Below the pieces are notes generated by a model. The model was not told where the DNA came from and did not search any database. It saw only the letters and a program-made list of their open reading frames with translations. DNA of 64,000 nt from the NCBI RefSeq assembly GCF_004151105.1, contig NZ_PHRF01000056.1:1-64000 (forward strand), written 5' to 3'. This stretch comes from Streptomyces sp. L-9-10. GTDB lineage: Bacteria; Actinomycetota; Actinomycetes; Streptomycetales; Streptomycetaceae. The position numbers and the translations under genes are program-made. Shown here one piece after another: positions 48,225-57,465 of this stretch (position 1 is the first letter of the stretch; each line of letters starts with the position of its first letter).

Positions 48225-50300
48225 TCACACGCTCTCGCCCTGCGCCTGGATCGCCGTGATCGCCACCGTATTCACAATGTCCTGCACGAGCGCCCCGCGC
48301 GAAAGGTCGTTGACCGGCTTGCGCAGCCCCTGGAGTACGGGGCCCACGGCCACGGCGCCCGCCGAGCGCTGCACGGCCTTGTACGTGTTGTTGCCGGTGT
48401 TCAGGTCCGGGAAGATCAGCACCGTCGCCCGGCCCGCCACCTCCGACTCGGGCAGTTTGGTCGCCGCGACGGACGGCTCGACCGCCGCGTCGTACTGGAT
48501 CGGCCCCTCGATCCGCAGATCCGGCCGCGCCCCGCGCACCAGCTCGGTGGCCTCGCGCACCTTGTCGACATCCGCGCCCGAGCCCGACGTACCCGTGGAG
48601 TACGAGAGCATCGCGATCCGCGGCTCGACCCCGAAGCGGGCGGCGGTGGCGGCGGACTGGACGGCGATGTCCGAGAGCTGCGCCGCGTCCGGATCCGGGT
48701 TCACCGCGCAGTCGCCGTACACCAGCACCTTGTCGGCGAGGCACATGAAGAAGACCGACGAGACGATGGAGGCGTCCGTCCTGGTCTTGATGATCTCGAA
48801 GGCCGGGCGGATGGTGGCGGCCGTGGAGTGCACGGACCCGGAGACCATGCCGTCGGCCAGCCCCTCGCCCACCATCAGCGTCCCGAAGTAGTTGACGTCC
48901 GCCACCATGTCGTACGCCAGCTCCACCGACACGCCCTTGTGGGCCCGCAGTTCCGCGTACCGCTCGGCGAAGCGCTGCCGCAGCTCCGAGGTGGCCGGAT
49001 CGATCAGCTGCGTCGCCGAGAGATCGATACCGAGGTCGGCCGCCTTCTTCCGGATGACGTCCGTGTCGCCGAGGAGCGTCAGCTCGCACACATCGCGGCG
49101 CAGCAGCACATCGGCGGCGCGCAATACCCGTTCCTCGGCGCCCTCGGGCAGGACGACCCGGCGGCGGTGCGCGCGCGCCTGCTCCAGCAGTTCGTGCTCG
49201 AACATCATCGGCGTCACCCGGCCGCTGCGGGCCACCGACATCCGGGCCAGCAGCGCGGAGGTGTCCACGTGCCGCTCGAACAGCCCCAGCGCGGTCTCCG
49301 CCTTGCGTGGCGTCGCCGCGTTCAACTTCCCTTCCAGACCGAAGAGTTCGGCGGCGGTGGGGAAGGAGCGGCCGGGCACCGAGACCACCGGCGTACCGGG
49401 CGCGAGCCGCGCGGCCAGGGTCAGTATCGAGTCCCCGGGACGCTCGTCGAGCGTGAGCAGTACCCCCGCTATGGGCGGTGTGCCCGCGGAGTGGGCGGCG
49501 AGCGCCCCCACGACCAGATCGGCGCGGTCGCCCGGCGTGACCACCATGCAGCCGGGGGTCAGCGCGCCCAGGAAGTTCGGCAGCATCGCACCGCCGAAGA
49601 CGAAGTCCAGCGCGTCCCTGGCCAGACCCGAATCGTCCCCGAGCAGCACCGTGCCCCCCAGGGCCGCGGTGATCTGGGCCACCGTCGGGGCCGCCAGCGC
49701 CGGCTCGTCCGGCAGGACGTAACAGGGGACCGGCAGCTGGTCCGCCAGCCCCTCGGCGATCGCCTCACGGTCCTCGGCGGCCACCCGGTTGACGACCATG
49801 GTCAGCACATCGCAGCCCAGCACCTGGTACGCGCGATGGGCGTTGCGCGCCTCGGCCCGTACGGACTCGGCGGTCTGCCCCTTGCCGCCCACCACGGGTA
49901 TCACCGACGCCCCGAACTCGTTGGCGAGCCGGGCGTTGAGCGACAGCTCGTCGGGCAGCTGCGTCGCCGCGAAGTCCGTACCGAGCACGAGCACGATCTC
50001 GTACTCCCGCGCCACCTGGTGGAACCGCTCCACCAGCCGCGAGACCAACTCGTCGGTGCCCCGCTCGGCCTGGAGCGCGGACGCCTCGTGATAGTCGAGC
50101 CCGTACACCGTCGCCGGATCCTGTGACAGCCGGTAGCGGGCCCGCAGCAGATCGAAGAGCCGGTCGGGGCCGTCATGGACCAGCGGACGGAAGACCCCCA
50201 CCCGGTCCACCTGCCGGGTCAGCAGCTCCATGACTCCCAGCTCCACGACCTGGCGGCCGTCCCCGCGGTCGATCCCGGTCACGTACACGCTGCGCGTCAC
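48225..50300 (-). CDS. pta: Phosphate acetyltransferase
   Basis: A 691-residue, long-form Pta converting acetyl-CoA and phosphate to acetyl phosphate. The N-terminal P-loop-like/DRTGG regulatory part (VTRSVYVTGIDRGDGRQVVELG...) precedes the C-terminal PTA_PTB catalytic domain (VVLPEGAEERVLRAADVLLRRDV, DGMVSGSVHSTAATIRPAFEIIKT, SYSTGTSGSGADVDKV, IFPDLNTGNNTYKAVQRSAGA). GTG 50300 is chosen because GGGAG lies at the right distance; ATG 50324 would add MSRDGRAH. It is divergent from pfkA. Confidence 0.95.
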   Translation of the reverse strand: MTRSVYVTGIDRGDGRQVVELGVMELLTRQVDRVGVFRPLVHDGPDRLFDLLRARYRLSQDPATVYGLDYHEASALQAERGTDELVSRLVERFHQVAREYEIVLVLGTDFAATQLPDELSLNARLANEFGASVIPVVGGKGQTAESVRAEARNAHRAYQVLGCDVLTMVVNRVAAEDREAIAEGLADQLPVPCYVLPDEPALAAPTVAQITAALGGTVLLGDDSGLARDALDFVFGGAMLPNFLGALTPGCMVVTPGDRADLVVGALAAHSAGTPPIAGVLLTLDERPGDSILTLAARLAPGTPVVSVPGRSFPTAAELFGLEGKLNAATPRKAETALGLFERHVDTSALLARMSVARSGRVTPMMFEHELLEQARAHRRRVVLPEGAEERVLRAADVLLRRDVCELTLLGDTDVIRKKAADLGIDLSATQLIDPATSELRQRFAERYAELRAHKGVSVELAYDMVADVNYFGTLMVGEGLADGMVSGSVHSTAATIRPAFEIIKTRTDASIVSSVFFMCLADKVLVYGDCAVNPDPDAAQLSDIAVQSAATAARFGVEPRIAMLSYSTGTSGSGADVDKVREATELVRGARPDLRIEGPIQYDAAVEPSVAATKLPESEVAGRATVLIFPDLNTGNNTYKAVQRSAGAVAVGPVLQGLRKPVNDLSRGALVQDIVNTVAITAIQAQGESV

Positions 50301-50695
50301 GTGTGCTCTCCCGTCCCTGCTCATGGGACGTCCCGCTCCGACGGGGCGGCCCCGCGGCCGTAGGGAGATCCCGGCTCCTGTGAACTGCAATTCCCGTTAG
50401 GGTGGCAATGCCCTCTTGACAATACCTCCGGGGGTGGTTAGGCCGCCCGGGGAGTACGAGATGCCGCCCGGCGCCCGAAAACCGCAGGTCGGACCGGTCC
50501 AGCCGGTCGAACGGACCCCCTTGACCGGGTATCCGGGCACCGCCCGGCGAAACCGCCGGAGCCACGATCGCCGTCCGGGCGGTCGGCACGTGACCCCGAT
50601 CACCCGTGGGAGGATCGGACCGCTCAAGCCCGGGGCTCTCCTTTCCCGGACAAACCCAGCACTGGCGAGCACTAGCGAGCAGGAGACACAGCACG
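50301..50695. other. 395-base divergent pta/pfkA control region
   Basis: There is no gene here. A TTGACAA core at 50416–50422 reads as a −35 box in both directions: TTGACA–17–TAGGCC toward pfkA and TTGTCA–17–TAACGG toward pta. The rest toward pfkA is a GC-rich leader of about 245 bases in which I see no definite riboswitch or strong hairpin. Confidence 0.5.
50394..50444. promoter_or_regulatory. Overlapping divergent promoters sharing a −35 region
   Basis: Plus strand: TTGACA 50416–50421, 17-base spacer, TAGGCC 50439–50444. Minus strand: TTGTCA 50422–50417, 17-base spacer, TAACGG 50399–50394. The −35 hexamers overlap by five bases. Both −10 boxes are weak, so this is a proposal. Confidence 0.35.
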
Positions 50696-51721
50696 ATGCG
50701 TATCGGAGTTCTCACCGCAGGCGGCGACTGTCCGGGCCTCAACGCAGTGATCCGTTCGGTCGTGCACCGGGCCATGACCGGGCACGGAGACGAGGTCATC
50801 GGCTTCGAGGACGGCTTCAAGGGGCTGCTCGACGGCCACTTCCGGCCGCTCGACCTGAACGCCGTCAGCGGCATCCTGGCCCGTGGCGGTACGATCCTCG
50901 GCTCGGCCCGGCTGGAGCGCGGCCGGCTCCGCGAAGCGGCGGAGAACTGCGCCGAGTTGGCCCGCCGGTACGGCATCGACGCGCTCATCCCGATCGGCGG
51001 CGAAGGCACGCTCACCGCCGCCCGGCTGCTCTCCGACGCCGGGATGCCCGTCGTCGGTGTCCCCAAGACCATCGACAACGACATCCACTCCACGGACCGC
51101 ACCTTCGGCTTCGACACCGCCGTGACGGTCGCGACGGAGGCGATCGACCGGCTCAAGACCACCGCCGAGTCGCACCAGCGGGTCATGGTCGTCGAGGTCA
51201 TGGGCCGGCACGCGGGCTGGATCGCGCTGGAGTCCGGGATGGCGGGCGGCGCGCACGGGATCTGCCTGCCGGAGCGGCCCTTCGAGGTCGACAGCCTGGT
51301 CAAAATGGTCGAGGCGAGGTTCTCGCGGGGCAAGAAGTTCGCGGTCATCTGCGTCGCGGAGGGCGCGCATCCGGCGCAGGACTCCATGGAGTACGGCAAG
51401 GGCGAGATCGACCAGTTCGGCCACGAGCGCTTCCGGGGCATCGGCAACGTACTGGCGGCGGAGCTGGAGCGCCGCCTCGGCAAGGAGGCCAGGCCGGTGA
51501 TCCTGGGCCACGTGCAGCGCGGGGGCACGCCGACGGCGTACGACCGGGTGCTGGCGACGCGGTTCGGCTGGCACGCGGTGGAGGCGGCGCACCGGGGGGA
51601 GTTCGGGCGGATGACGGCGCTGCGGGGGACGGCGGTGGAGATGGTGCCGCTGGCGGAGGCGGTGACGCAGCTCAAGACGGTGCCGGAGAACAGGATGTTC
51701 GAGGCGGAGTCTGTTTTTTAA
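50696..51721 (+). CDS. pfkA: ATP-dependent 6-phosphofructokinase
   Basis: A 341-residue glycolytic enzyme. MRIGVLTAGGDCPGLNAVIRS is the ATP-binding start, PIGGEGTLTAARLLSD and PKTIDNDIHSTDRTFGFDTA include the catalytic TIDND loop, and VVEVMGRHAGWIALESGMAGG is the sugar-phosphate site. The ATP/PPi-determining region reads GGDCPG and GGEGT as in actinobacterial ATP-type enzymes. It is monocistronic, with a long leader. Confidence 0.96.
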   Translation: MRIGVLTAGGDCPGLNAVIRSVVHRAMTGHGDEVIGFEDGFKGLLDGHFRPLDLNAVSGILARGGTILGSARLERGRLREAAENCAELARRYGIDALIPIGGEGTLTAARLLSDAGMPVVGVPKTIDNDIHSTDRTFGFDTAVTVATEAIDRLKTTAESHQRVMVVEVMGRHAGWIALESGMAGGAHGICLPERPFEVDSLVKMVEARFSRGKKFAVICVAEGAHPAQDSMEYGKGEIDQFGHERFRGIGNVLAAELERRLGKEARPVILGHVQRGGTPTAYDRVLATRFGWHAVEAAHRGEFGRMTALRGTAVEMVPLAEAVTQLKTVPENRMFEAESVF

Positions 51722-51753
51722 GGGCTCGGTTCGCCTCCGGAAAGACCGAGCCC
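51722..51753. terminator. Nine-pair hairpin after pfkA
   Basis: GGGCTCGGT at 51722–51730 pairs with ACCGAGCCC at 51745–51753 around a 14-base loop. It directly follows the pfkA stop and lies between converging genes. Confidence 0.6.
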
Positions 51754-51794
51754 GGAACGGTTGGCACCCCGCGCCCCCGCCGGACGGCGAACCG

Positions 51795-52622
51795 TCACCC
51801 CTTCACCGCGCCGCCCAGCGCGAACCCGCCCCCCAGACGCCGGGAGATCAGCACGTACAAGATCAGCACCGGCGCCGAGTACAGGATCGAGAACGCCGCC
51901 AGCTGCCCGTAGATCACGGATCCGTAGTTGCCGAAGAACGTGAAGATCGAGACGGACGCGGGCAGTTGGTCCGGTGTGAGCAGCAGCATGAACGGTACGA
52001 AGAAGTTCCCCCACAGCTGGATGAAGGTGTAGATCGTCACCACGGTCACCCCCGGCCCCATCAGCGGCAGCACCACCCGCGTCAGCGTCTGGAAGTTCGA
52101 CGCCCCGTCCGTCCAGGCCGCCTCTTCGAGGACCGTCGGCACCCCGTCCATGAAGTTCTTCATCAGCCAGATGGAGAACGGCAGTTGGGACGTGGCGAGA
52201 AAGAGGGACGTGCCGTACGTGGTGTCGATGAGGTCGACCTGGACGAACAGTCCGTACACCGGCACCATGATCGCCGTGATCGGGAGGCAGGTCGTGAACA
52301 GGATCGTCAGCAGATACGGCCGGTTGAAGCGCGAGCGGTAGCGGGAGAGCGGGTACGCCGCCAGTGCCGCGCAGACCACGGTCAGGATCGTCGCGCTGCC
52401 GCACAGCGCCAGGCTGTTGAGCATCGGCGTGAAGGTGATCTCGTCGGTGAGGACCGCGCTGAAGTTGTCGCCGGTGAGCGACGAGGGGACCCGTACGCGC
52501 AGATCCGCGTCGGCGTCGACCGAGGCGAGCGTCAGCCAGAGCAGCGGCAGGGCGAACGCGGCGGCGGTCAGGAGCAGGGCGGCGTCCGCCGAGAGGCGGG
52601 TGCGGGCGCGTCGGCTCAGCAC
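51795..52622 (-). CDS. Carbohydrate ABC transporter permease (MalG type)
   Basis: A 275-residue inner-membrane permease with about six helices. The EAA loop that contacts the ATPase is EEAAWTDGASNFQTLTRVVLPLMGPG. It follows the partner permease gene after one base. With that permease and the binding protein it forms a sugar importer. No ATPase gene is present; in Streptomyces the shared ATPase MsiK usually serves such systems. Confidence 0.93.
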   Translation of the reverse strand: MLSRRARTRLSADAALLLTAAAFALPLLWLTLASVDADADLRVRVPSSLTGDNFSAVLTDEITFTPMLNSLALCGSATILTVVCAALAAYPLSRYRSRFNRPYLLTILFTTCLPITAIMVPVYGLFVQVDLIDTTYGTSLFLATSQLPFSIWLMKNFMDGVPTVLEEAAWTDGASNFQTLTRVVLPLMGPGVTVVTIYTFIQLWGNFFVPFMLLLTPDQLPASVSIFTFFGNYGSVIYGQLAAFSILYSAPVLILYVLISRRLGGGFALGGAVKG

Positions 52623-52623
52623 G

Positions 52624-53505
52624 TCAGACCTCCACCCTCATCAGTCGCAGATAGACGAGGGAGAAGAGCGAGCCGACCAGCAGGAGGAGCAGCGCGACCG
52701 CCGTTCCGTAGCCGATCAGGCTCTTCTGGAACGCCTGGTCGTACATGAAGACCGGGAGGGTCTGGCTGCGGTTGCCGGGGCCGCCGCGCGTCATCGCCCA
52801 GATCAGGCCGAAGACGGAGAGGGTGGAGAGCGTGTTGAGCATCAGGTTCGTGCCGATGGAGCGGCGGATCATCGGCAGGGTGATGTGCCAGAGCCTGCGC
52901 ACCCCGCTCGCGCCGTCGACCTGTGCCGCCTCGGTGACGTCCTTGGGGATCTCGGAGAGCGCGGCGGAGTAGATCAGCATCGAGAACGCGGTGCCGCGCC
53001 AGACGTTGGCGAAGGACACCGCCAGGATCGGCAGGGTGTACAGCCAGTTCTGGGAGGGGAGCTGGAGCCAGTCCAGGATCGCGTTGAGTGTGCCCTCGCG
53101 GCGGAAGAAGGCGTAGAGCAGGAACGCCGCGACGATCTCGGGCAGCACCCACGCGGCGATGACGAGGGCGCCGGTGAGCGTACGGACCGGGCGGGACGCG
53201 GCCCGCATCAGGCCGGCGAGGGCGAGTCCGAGGGTGTTCTGGCCGACGATGGAGGAGACGAAGGTGAACACCAGCGTCAGCCAGACGGCGTTGCGGAAGT
53301 TCTCGTCGCTGAACGCCCGGCGGAAGTTCGCCAGGCCCACGAAGTCCGAGGAGGACGAGCCGGTCAGCTGGGCGTTGGTGAAGGCGATCCAGACGCAGTA
53401 GGCGATGGGGCCGGCCAGGAACAGCACCAGCAGGAGCGTGGCGGGCGCCAGTGGCACCCAGCGCCACAGCCGCCCCTGGCCGCGGCCCGCGTGCGCGGTG
53501 CTCAC
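52624..53505 (-). CDS. Carbohydrate ABC transporter permease (MalF type)
   Basis: A 293-residue permease starting at GTG 53505, which overlaps the binding-protein stop by four bases (GTGA). The EAA loop reads TEAAQVDGASGVRRLWHITLPMIRRS. It has six predicted helices. It is the middle gene of the importer operon. Confidence 0.93.
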   Translation of the reverse strand: MSTAHAGRGQGRLWRWVPLAPATLLLVLFLAGPIAYCVWIAFTNAQLTGSSSSDFVGLANFRRAFSDENFRNAVWLTLVFTFVSSIVGQNTLGLALAGLMRAASRPVRTLTGALVIAAWVLPEIVAAFLLYAFFRREGTLNAILDWLQLPSQNWLYTLPILAVSFANVWRGTAFSMLIYSAALSEIPKDVTEAAQVDGASGVRRLWHITLPMIRRSIGTNLMLNTLSTLSVFGLIWAMTRGGPGNRSQTLPVFMYDQAFQKSLIGYGTAVALLLLLVGSLFSLVYLRLMRVEV

Positions 53506-54854
53506 CTGCTGACCACCGCGCCGTCGGTGAGGGTCTTCAGCTGGTCGTCGTACTCCTTCGCCGCCTGTTCCGGTGAGCCGTCCCCCGTCGTCACCGTCTC
53601 CATCGCCTCACCGATCGCCGTGGAGACCTGCGGATAGACGGGCAGCGCCGGGCGGTAGTGCGTGAACTCGACCAGCCCGGTGAAGAATTCGATGCCCGGC
53701 ATGGACGAGAGATAGCGCGGGTCGGCCGCCACGTCCTTCCGTACGGCGATCTGCGCGCCCACGATGTCCCACTCGGCCGCGTTCTCCCTGGTCTGCTGTG
53801 TTGTGACGAACTCCCAGGCGAGATCGGGGTTCTGGGCCTTCGACGGGATCGCCCACGCCCAGCCGCCCGACATCGACACCCTGCCCGGCGCCTGGCCGTG
53901 CTGTGTCGGCATCGGTGTCTGCGCGAGATCCTTCGACCAGTCCGGCCACTCCTTGGGGCCCTTGTTGATCCAGTTCTGGCCCATCCAGGATCCGTCCAGC
54001 GAGATCGCCAGCTTCCCCTCCGGGAACCACTCCGTGGCGACGCGCGTGCCGAGGTTGGGGTCGAGGGCGTCGGAGACATCCGGGCCGAGCTTCTCGCCGA
54101 ACACCGTCTGTACGAAGCCCAGCGCGTCCCGGAAGCCCTGGCCGCCCGCCACCCACTTCTTCGCGGAGGCGTCGTAGAGCGGGTCGGCGCCCGTGCCGTA
54201 CAGGAGCATCTCGAAGCCCTGCATCACGGCGGCCTCACCGAGGCCCTTGCCGGTGTAGACGTTGAGCGGGATGACCCCGGGGACCTTCCGCTTGACGGTA
54301 CGGGCCGCGTCCAGGATCTCCGCCCAGTTCCTGGGCTGCCAGTCGGCGGGCAGACCCGCCTTGGCGAAGATCTCCTTGTTGAACCAGAGGCCGCGGGTGT
54401 CGGTGCCGTCGGGTACCCCGTATGTCCTGCCGTCCTCGGCCTTGGCCGCCGACTTCGCCGTGTCGACGAACTGGTCCCAGTCGGCCCACTTCGCCAGGTA
54501 GTCGTCCAGCGGGCGCAGATAGCCGGCCTTGATGTCGGAGTTGATCCGGAAGGTGTCCTCGTAGACCAGATCGGGGGCGGTCTTCGGGGAGCGCATCATC
54601 TGCTGCGCCTTGGTGGCGTAGTCGTTGTCCGGGGCCTGGATCGGGATGAGCTCGACCTTCTTGCCCGGATGCGCCTTCTCGAACTGCCGCTTCACGGACT
54701 CCAGATAGTTGTCCTTGAAGCGGATCTTGTTGTCCGTGGAGCGGTTGTAGGCGACCTTGATGGTGTCGGGATCGCTTCCTGAACCGCCGCCGCACGCCGT
54801 GAGCGAACCGGCGGCGAGCACGGCGACGAGGATGAGCGGGGCGGTGGGGCGCAC
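53502..54854 (-). CDS. Sugar-binding lipoprotein
   Basis: A 450-residue extracellular solute-binding protein (family 1). The signal peptide MRPTAPLILVAVLAAGSLTAC ends in a lipobox, so the mature protein is anchored at Cys21. The mature part has the family pattern VNGLDP-free maltose-type fold: IKVAYNRSTDNKIRFKDNYLESVKRQFEKAHPGKKVELIP, APDLVYEDTFRINSDIKAGYLRPLDDYLAKW, and MSGGWAWAIPSKAQNPDLAWEF. GTG 54854 is chosen over GTG 54860 by spacing to GAGGAGG. It is the first gene of the importer operon; no local regulator is visible. Confidence 0.93.
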   Translation of the reverse strand: MRPTAPLILVAVLAAGSLTACGGGSGSDPDTIKVAYNRSTDNKIRFKDNYLESVKRQFEKAHPGKKVELIPIQAPDNDYATKAQQMMRSPKTAPDLVYEDTFRINSDIKAGYLRPLDDYLAKWADWDQFVDTAKSAAKAEDGRTYGVPDGTDTRGLWFNKEIFAKAGLPADWQPRNWAEILDAARTVKRKVPGVIPLNVYTGKGLGEAAVMQGFEMLLYGTGADPLYDASAKKWVAGGQGFRDALGFVQTVFGEKLGPDVSDALDPNLGTRVATEWFPEGKLAISLDGSWMGQNWINKGPKEWPDWSKDLAQTPMPTQHGQAPGRVSMSGGWAWAIPSKAQNPDLAWEFVTTQQTRENAAEWDIVGAQIAVRKDVAADPRYLSSMPGIEFFTGLVEFTHYRPALPVYPQVSTAIGEAMETVTTGDGSPEQAAKEYDDQLKTLTDGAVVSR

Positions 54855-55008
54855 GGGCACGACCTCCTCTGAGCCACAGTGGGCTGCCCGGCGACCGTAG
54901 GACTGGGCCATTACCAAGGTCAATCCCCTTGCAGGGTCGATTAGTTGGCGCCCCGGCGTAACGGTGACGGGGGCGCTTCCGGTACGGCTCGCGGGGAGGG
55001 CGGACCGG

Positions 55009-55815
55009 TCAGTGGGTCGCGGGGAGCCAGCGGTACTGCAGTTCCGGGCGCCCGACCTGCCCGTACTGCGGGCTGCGCTGCGCCCGCCCGTTGGTGACCA
55101 GATGCTCCAGATAGCGGCGCGCGGTGATCCGGGAGATCCCGACCCTGGTCCCGGCCTCGGTGGCGGTGAGTCCGCCGGCCGACGCGCGCAGCGTACGGGT
55201 CACCGCTTCCAGCGTCGGGGCGCTCAGCCCCTTCGGCAGCGAGGAGGGCTGCGGCGCCCGGAGCGCGCCGAGCGCGCGGTCCACCTCCTCCTGGCCGCTC
55301 GCCTCGCCGGCCGCCGCCCGGAACTCCGCGTACCGTACGAGCCGGTCGCGGAGGGTGGCGAAGGTGAAGGGCTTCAGTACGTACTGGACGACCCCGAGCG
55401 ACACGCCTTCCCGTACCACCGCGAGGTCGCGCGCCGAGGTGACCGCGATGACATCCGCGTGGTGCCCGCCGGCCCGCAGGCTGCGCAGGAGCTGGAGGCC
55501 GTGCCCGTCCGGGAGGTACAGGTCGAGGAGGATCAGATCGATGTCCGTACGCTCCAGCAGCCGGCCGGCCTCCACCCGGGAGTGGGCGACGCCCGCGACG
55601 GTGAAGCCGGGCACCCGGCCGACGTACAGCTGATGGGCGTCCGCCGCGACCGGATCGTCCTCGACCACGAGGACACGGATCGCCGTCTCCCCGGGGCCTG
55701 TGGGACCGGACGGGCCGGCCGGGCTCGAGGGGCCGGCCGGGCCTGTGTGGCCGGTGGGGCCTGTGTGGCCCGTATGGCCGGCCGGGCCCGTCGGGTCCGT
55801 GGGGCCGGGGCTCAC
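55009..55815 (-). CDS. CitB/DcuR-type response regulator with collagen-like N-terminus
   Basis: A 268-residue regulator. Residues ~1–43 are Gly-Pro-Thr/Gly-Pro-Ala triplet repeats before the receiver domain begins at AIRVLVVEDDPVAADAHQLY. Phosphoacceptor Asp98 is in LILLDLYLPDG, and Lys is in YVLKPFTF. The C-terminal HTH is LTATEAGTRVGISRITARRYLEHLVTNGRAQRS. The GTG start overlaps the kinase stop (GTGA), so the Gly-X-Y extension is probably translated, although an internal start near the receiver domain cannot be excluded. With the kinase it probably controls the dctA-type transporter. Confidence 0.9.
   Translation of the reverse strand: MSPGPTDPTGPAGHTGHTGPTGHTGPAGPSSPAGPSGPTGPGETAIRVLVVEDDPVAADAHQLYVGRVPGFTVAGVAHSRVEAGRLLERTDIDLILLDLYLPDGHGLQLLRSLRAGGHHADVIAVTSARDLAVVREGVSLGVVQYVLKPFTFATLRDRLVRYAEFRAAAGEASGQEEVDRALGALRAPQPSSLPKGLSAPTLEAVTRTLRASAGGLTATEAGTRVGISRITARRYLEHLVTNGRAQRSPQYGQVGRPELQYRWLPATH
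55695..55815. repeat. Short tandem repeats encoding Gly-X-Y triplets
   Basis: Imperfect 9- and 18-base units (GGGCCTGTG, GGCCGGCCGGGC on the plus strand) make up the first ~40 codons of the response regulator gene. They look like a slippage expansion at the kinase–regulator junction. Confidence 0.6.
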
Positions 55816-57443
55816 CGCGCCGCCTCGATCCCGTCGTCGGCGGTCCCGGCGGCGACGACCGGCCGACGCCCGGCCAGCGGCAGCCGTACGGTGAACTCCG
55901 CGCCGCCCTCCGGGCCCTCCGCGAGCTTCACCGTCCCGCTCGCGCGGTGCACCGCCTGCCGTACGAGCGCCAGGCCGAGACCGCGCCCGGGGCCCCGGGT
56001 CGACCAGCCGCGCCGGAACACCTCGTCCATGTCGCCGGGAGCGACCCCGGCCCCGGTGTCCCGTACGCCCAGGAGCAGCTCGTCGTCCTCCACCAGGGCG
56101 GTCACGATGATCCGCGCGCCCTCGCCGCCCTGCGCCGCGTCCATCGCGTTGTCGATCAGATTGCCCAGGATGGTCACCAGATCGCGCGCCGGGAGCGTCG
56201 ACGGGAGGACGCCGTCGTCGATCCGGCTGTCCTCGGCGAGCTCCAGCTCCACTCCGCGTTCATTGGCCTGCGCCGCCTTCCCCAGCAGCAGGGCCGCGAG
56301 GACCGGCTCGCCGACCGCGCCCACCACCCGGTCCGTGAGCGCCTGTGCCAGTTCGAGCTCCGCCGTGGCGAACTCCACCGCCTGCTCCACCCGTCCCAGT
56401 TCGATCAGCGAAACCACCGTGTGCAGCCGGTTGGCCGCCTCGTGCGCCTGTGACCTCAGGGCCTGGGTGAAGCCCCGCTCCGAGTCCAACTCGCCGGACA
56501 GCGCCTGGAGTTCGGTGTGGTCGCGCAACGTGACGACCGTACCGCGCTGCTCACCGCCGACCACCGGGCGCGTGTTCACGACCACGATCCGGTCGGCGGT
56601 CATATGCGCCTCGTCCACTCTCGGCTCCGAGGCCAGCAGCGCGCCGGTGAGCGGTGCGGGCAGCCCCAGCTCGGCGATGGGACGGCCCACCGCGGAGTCG
56701 TCCAGACCGAGCAGCTCGCGCCCGCCGTCGTTCATCAGCGCGATCCTGCGCCCGCCGTCGAGCATCAGCAGCCCTTCGCTCACGGCGTGCAGCGCCGCCT
56801 CGTGGTAGTCGTGCATCCGGCTCAGCTCCGCCGCGTTCATCCCGTGGGTGTGCCGGCGCAGCCGCGCGTTGATCACATACGTACCCAGTCCGCCGATCGC
56901 CAAGGCCGCGCCCGCGGCCAGGGCCAGCACCCTGACCTGCTGGGTGATCTCGTCGGAGATCCGGTCCACGGTGATCCCGACGCTGACCAGACCGGTGATC
57001 CGGTCGCCGTCCCGCACCGGAGTGACCGCACGGACCGAAGGGCCGAGCGTGCCGGTGTACGTCTCGGTGAAGGTCTTGCCGCGCAGGGCCGGCGCTCTGC
57101 CGCCCAGGAAGGGCATCCCTATCTGCGCCGGATCGGGGTGCGTCCAGCGAATCCCCTCCGGGTTCATGATCGTGATGAAATCGAGGCCGGTGTCGCGCCG
57201 CACACGCTCCGCGTACGGCTGGAGTGCGGCGCTCGGATCCGGGGTACGGATCGCCTCGCGTACGGACGGCGAGTCGGCGAGCGCGTGCGCCGTGGCCAGA
57301 ACCTGCTTGCGCGCGGTCTCGTCCGTATGGGCGCGACCGGTGACGTACGCGAAGACCGCGCACCCCGCGACGACGGCCGCGACCAGCACGACCTGCATCG
57401 CGAAGAGCTGGGCGGCGAGACTGCGGGGGCGCGGCAGATGCAT
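55812..57443 (-). CDS. DcuS/CitA-type sensor histidine kinase
   Basis: A 543-residue membrane kinase for C4-dicarboxylate-like signals. It has an N-terminal helix (SLAAQLFAMQVVLVAAVVAGCAVFAYV), an extracellular PAS-like sensor (about residues 45–170, with FITIMNPEGIRWTHPDPAQIGMPF), a second helix, a cytoplasmic PAS (AVSEGLLMLDGGRRIALMND), the phospho-His region RSQAHEAANRLHTVVSLIELG and HATPase motifs ILGNLIDNAMDAA and GRGLGLALVRQ. Start 57443 (MHLPRPRSLAAQLF) is favoured by homology, though no ribosome site is evident; 57470 is the alternative. It is divergent from the transporter gene. Confidence 0.92.
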   Translation of the reverse strand: MHLPRPRSLAAQLFAMQVVLVAAVVAGCAVFAYVTGRAHTDETARKQVLATAHALADSPSVREAIRTPDPSAALQPYAERVRRDTGLDFITIMNPEGIRWTHPDPAQIGMPFLGGRAPALRGKTFTETYTGTLGPSVRAVTPVRDGDRITGLVSVGITVDRISDEITQQVRVLALAAGAALAIGGLGTYVINARLRRHTHGMNAAELSRMHDYHEAALHAVSEGLLMLDGGRRIALMNDGGRELLGLDDSAVGRPIAELGLPAPLTGALLASEPRVDEAHMTADRIVVVNTRPVVGGEQRGTVVTLRDHTELQALSGELDSERGFTQALRSQAHEAANRLHTVVSLIELGRVEQAVEFATAELELAQALTDRVVGAVGEPVLAALLLGKAAQANERGVELELAEDSRIDDGVLPSTLPARDLVTILGNLIDNAMDAAQGGEGARIIVTALVEDDELLLGVRDTGAGVAPGDMDEVFRRGWSTRGPGRGLGLALVRQAVHRASGTVKLAEGPEGGAEFTVRLPLAGRRPVVAAGTADDGIEAAR

Positions 57444-57465
57444 GAAACAAGAATGCCTGGCCGGA

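Noticed and set aside
47616..50126. 836-codon frame antisense to ackA and pta
   Set aside because: The sense strand encodes complete enzymes with all motifs; the antisense translation shows no domain.
50371..50394. Rex-like operator (TGTGAAC...TTC) upstream of pta
   Set aside because: Only one half-site matches; the second half lacks TTCACA, so symmetry expected for Rex is missing.
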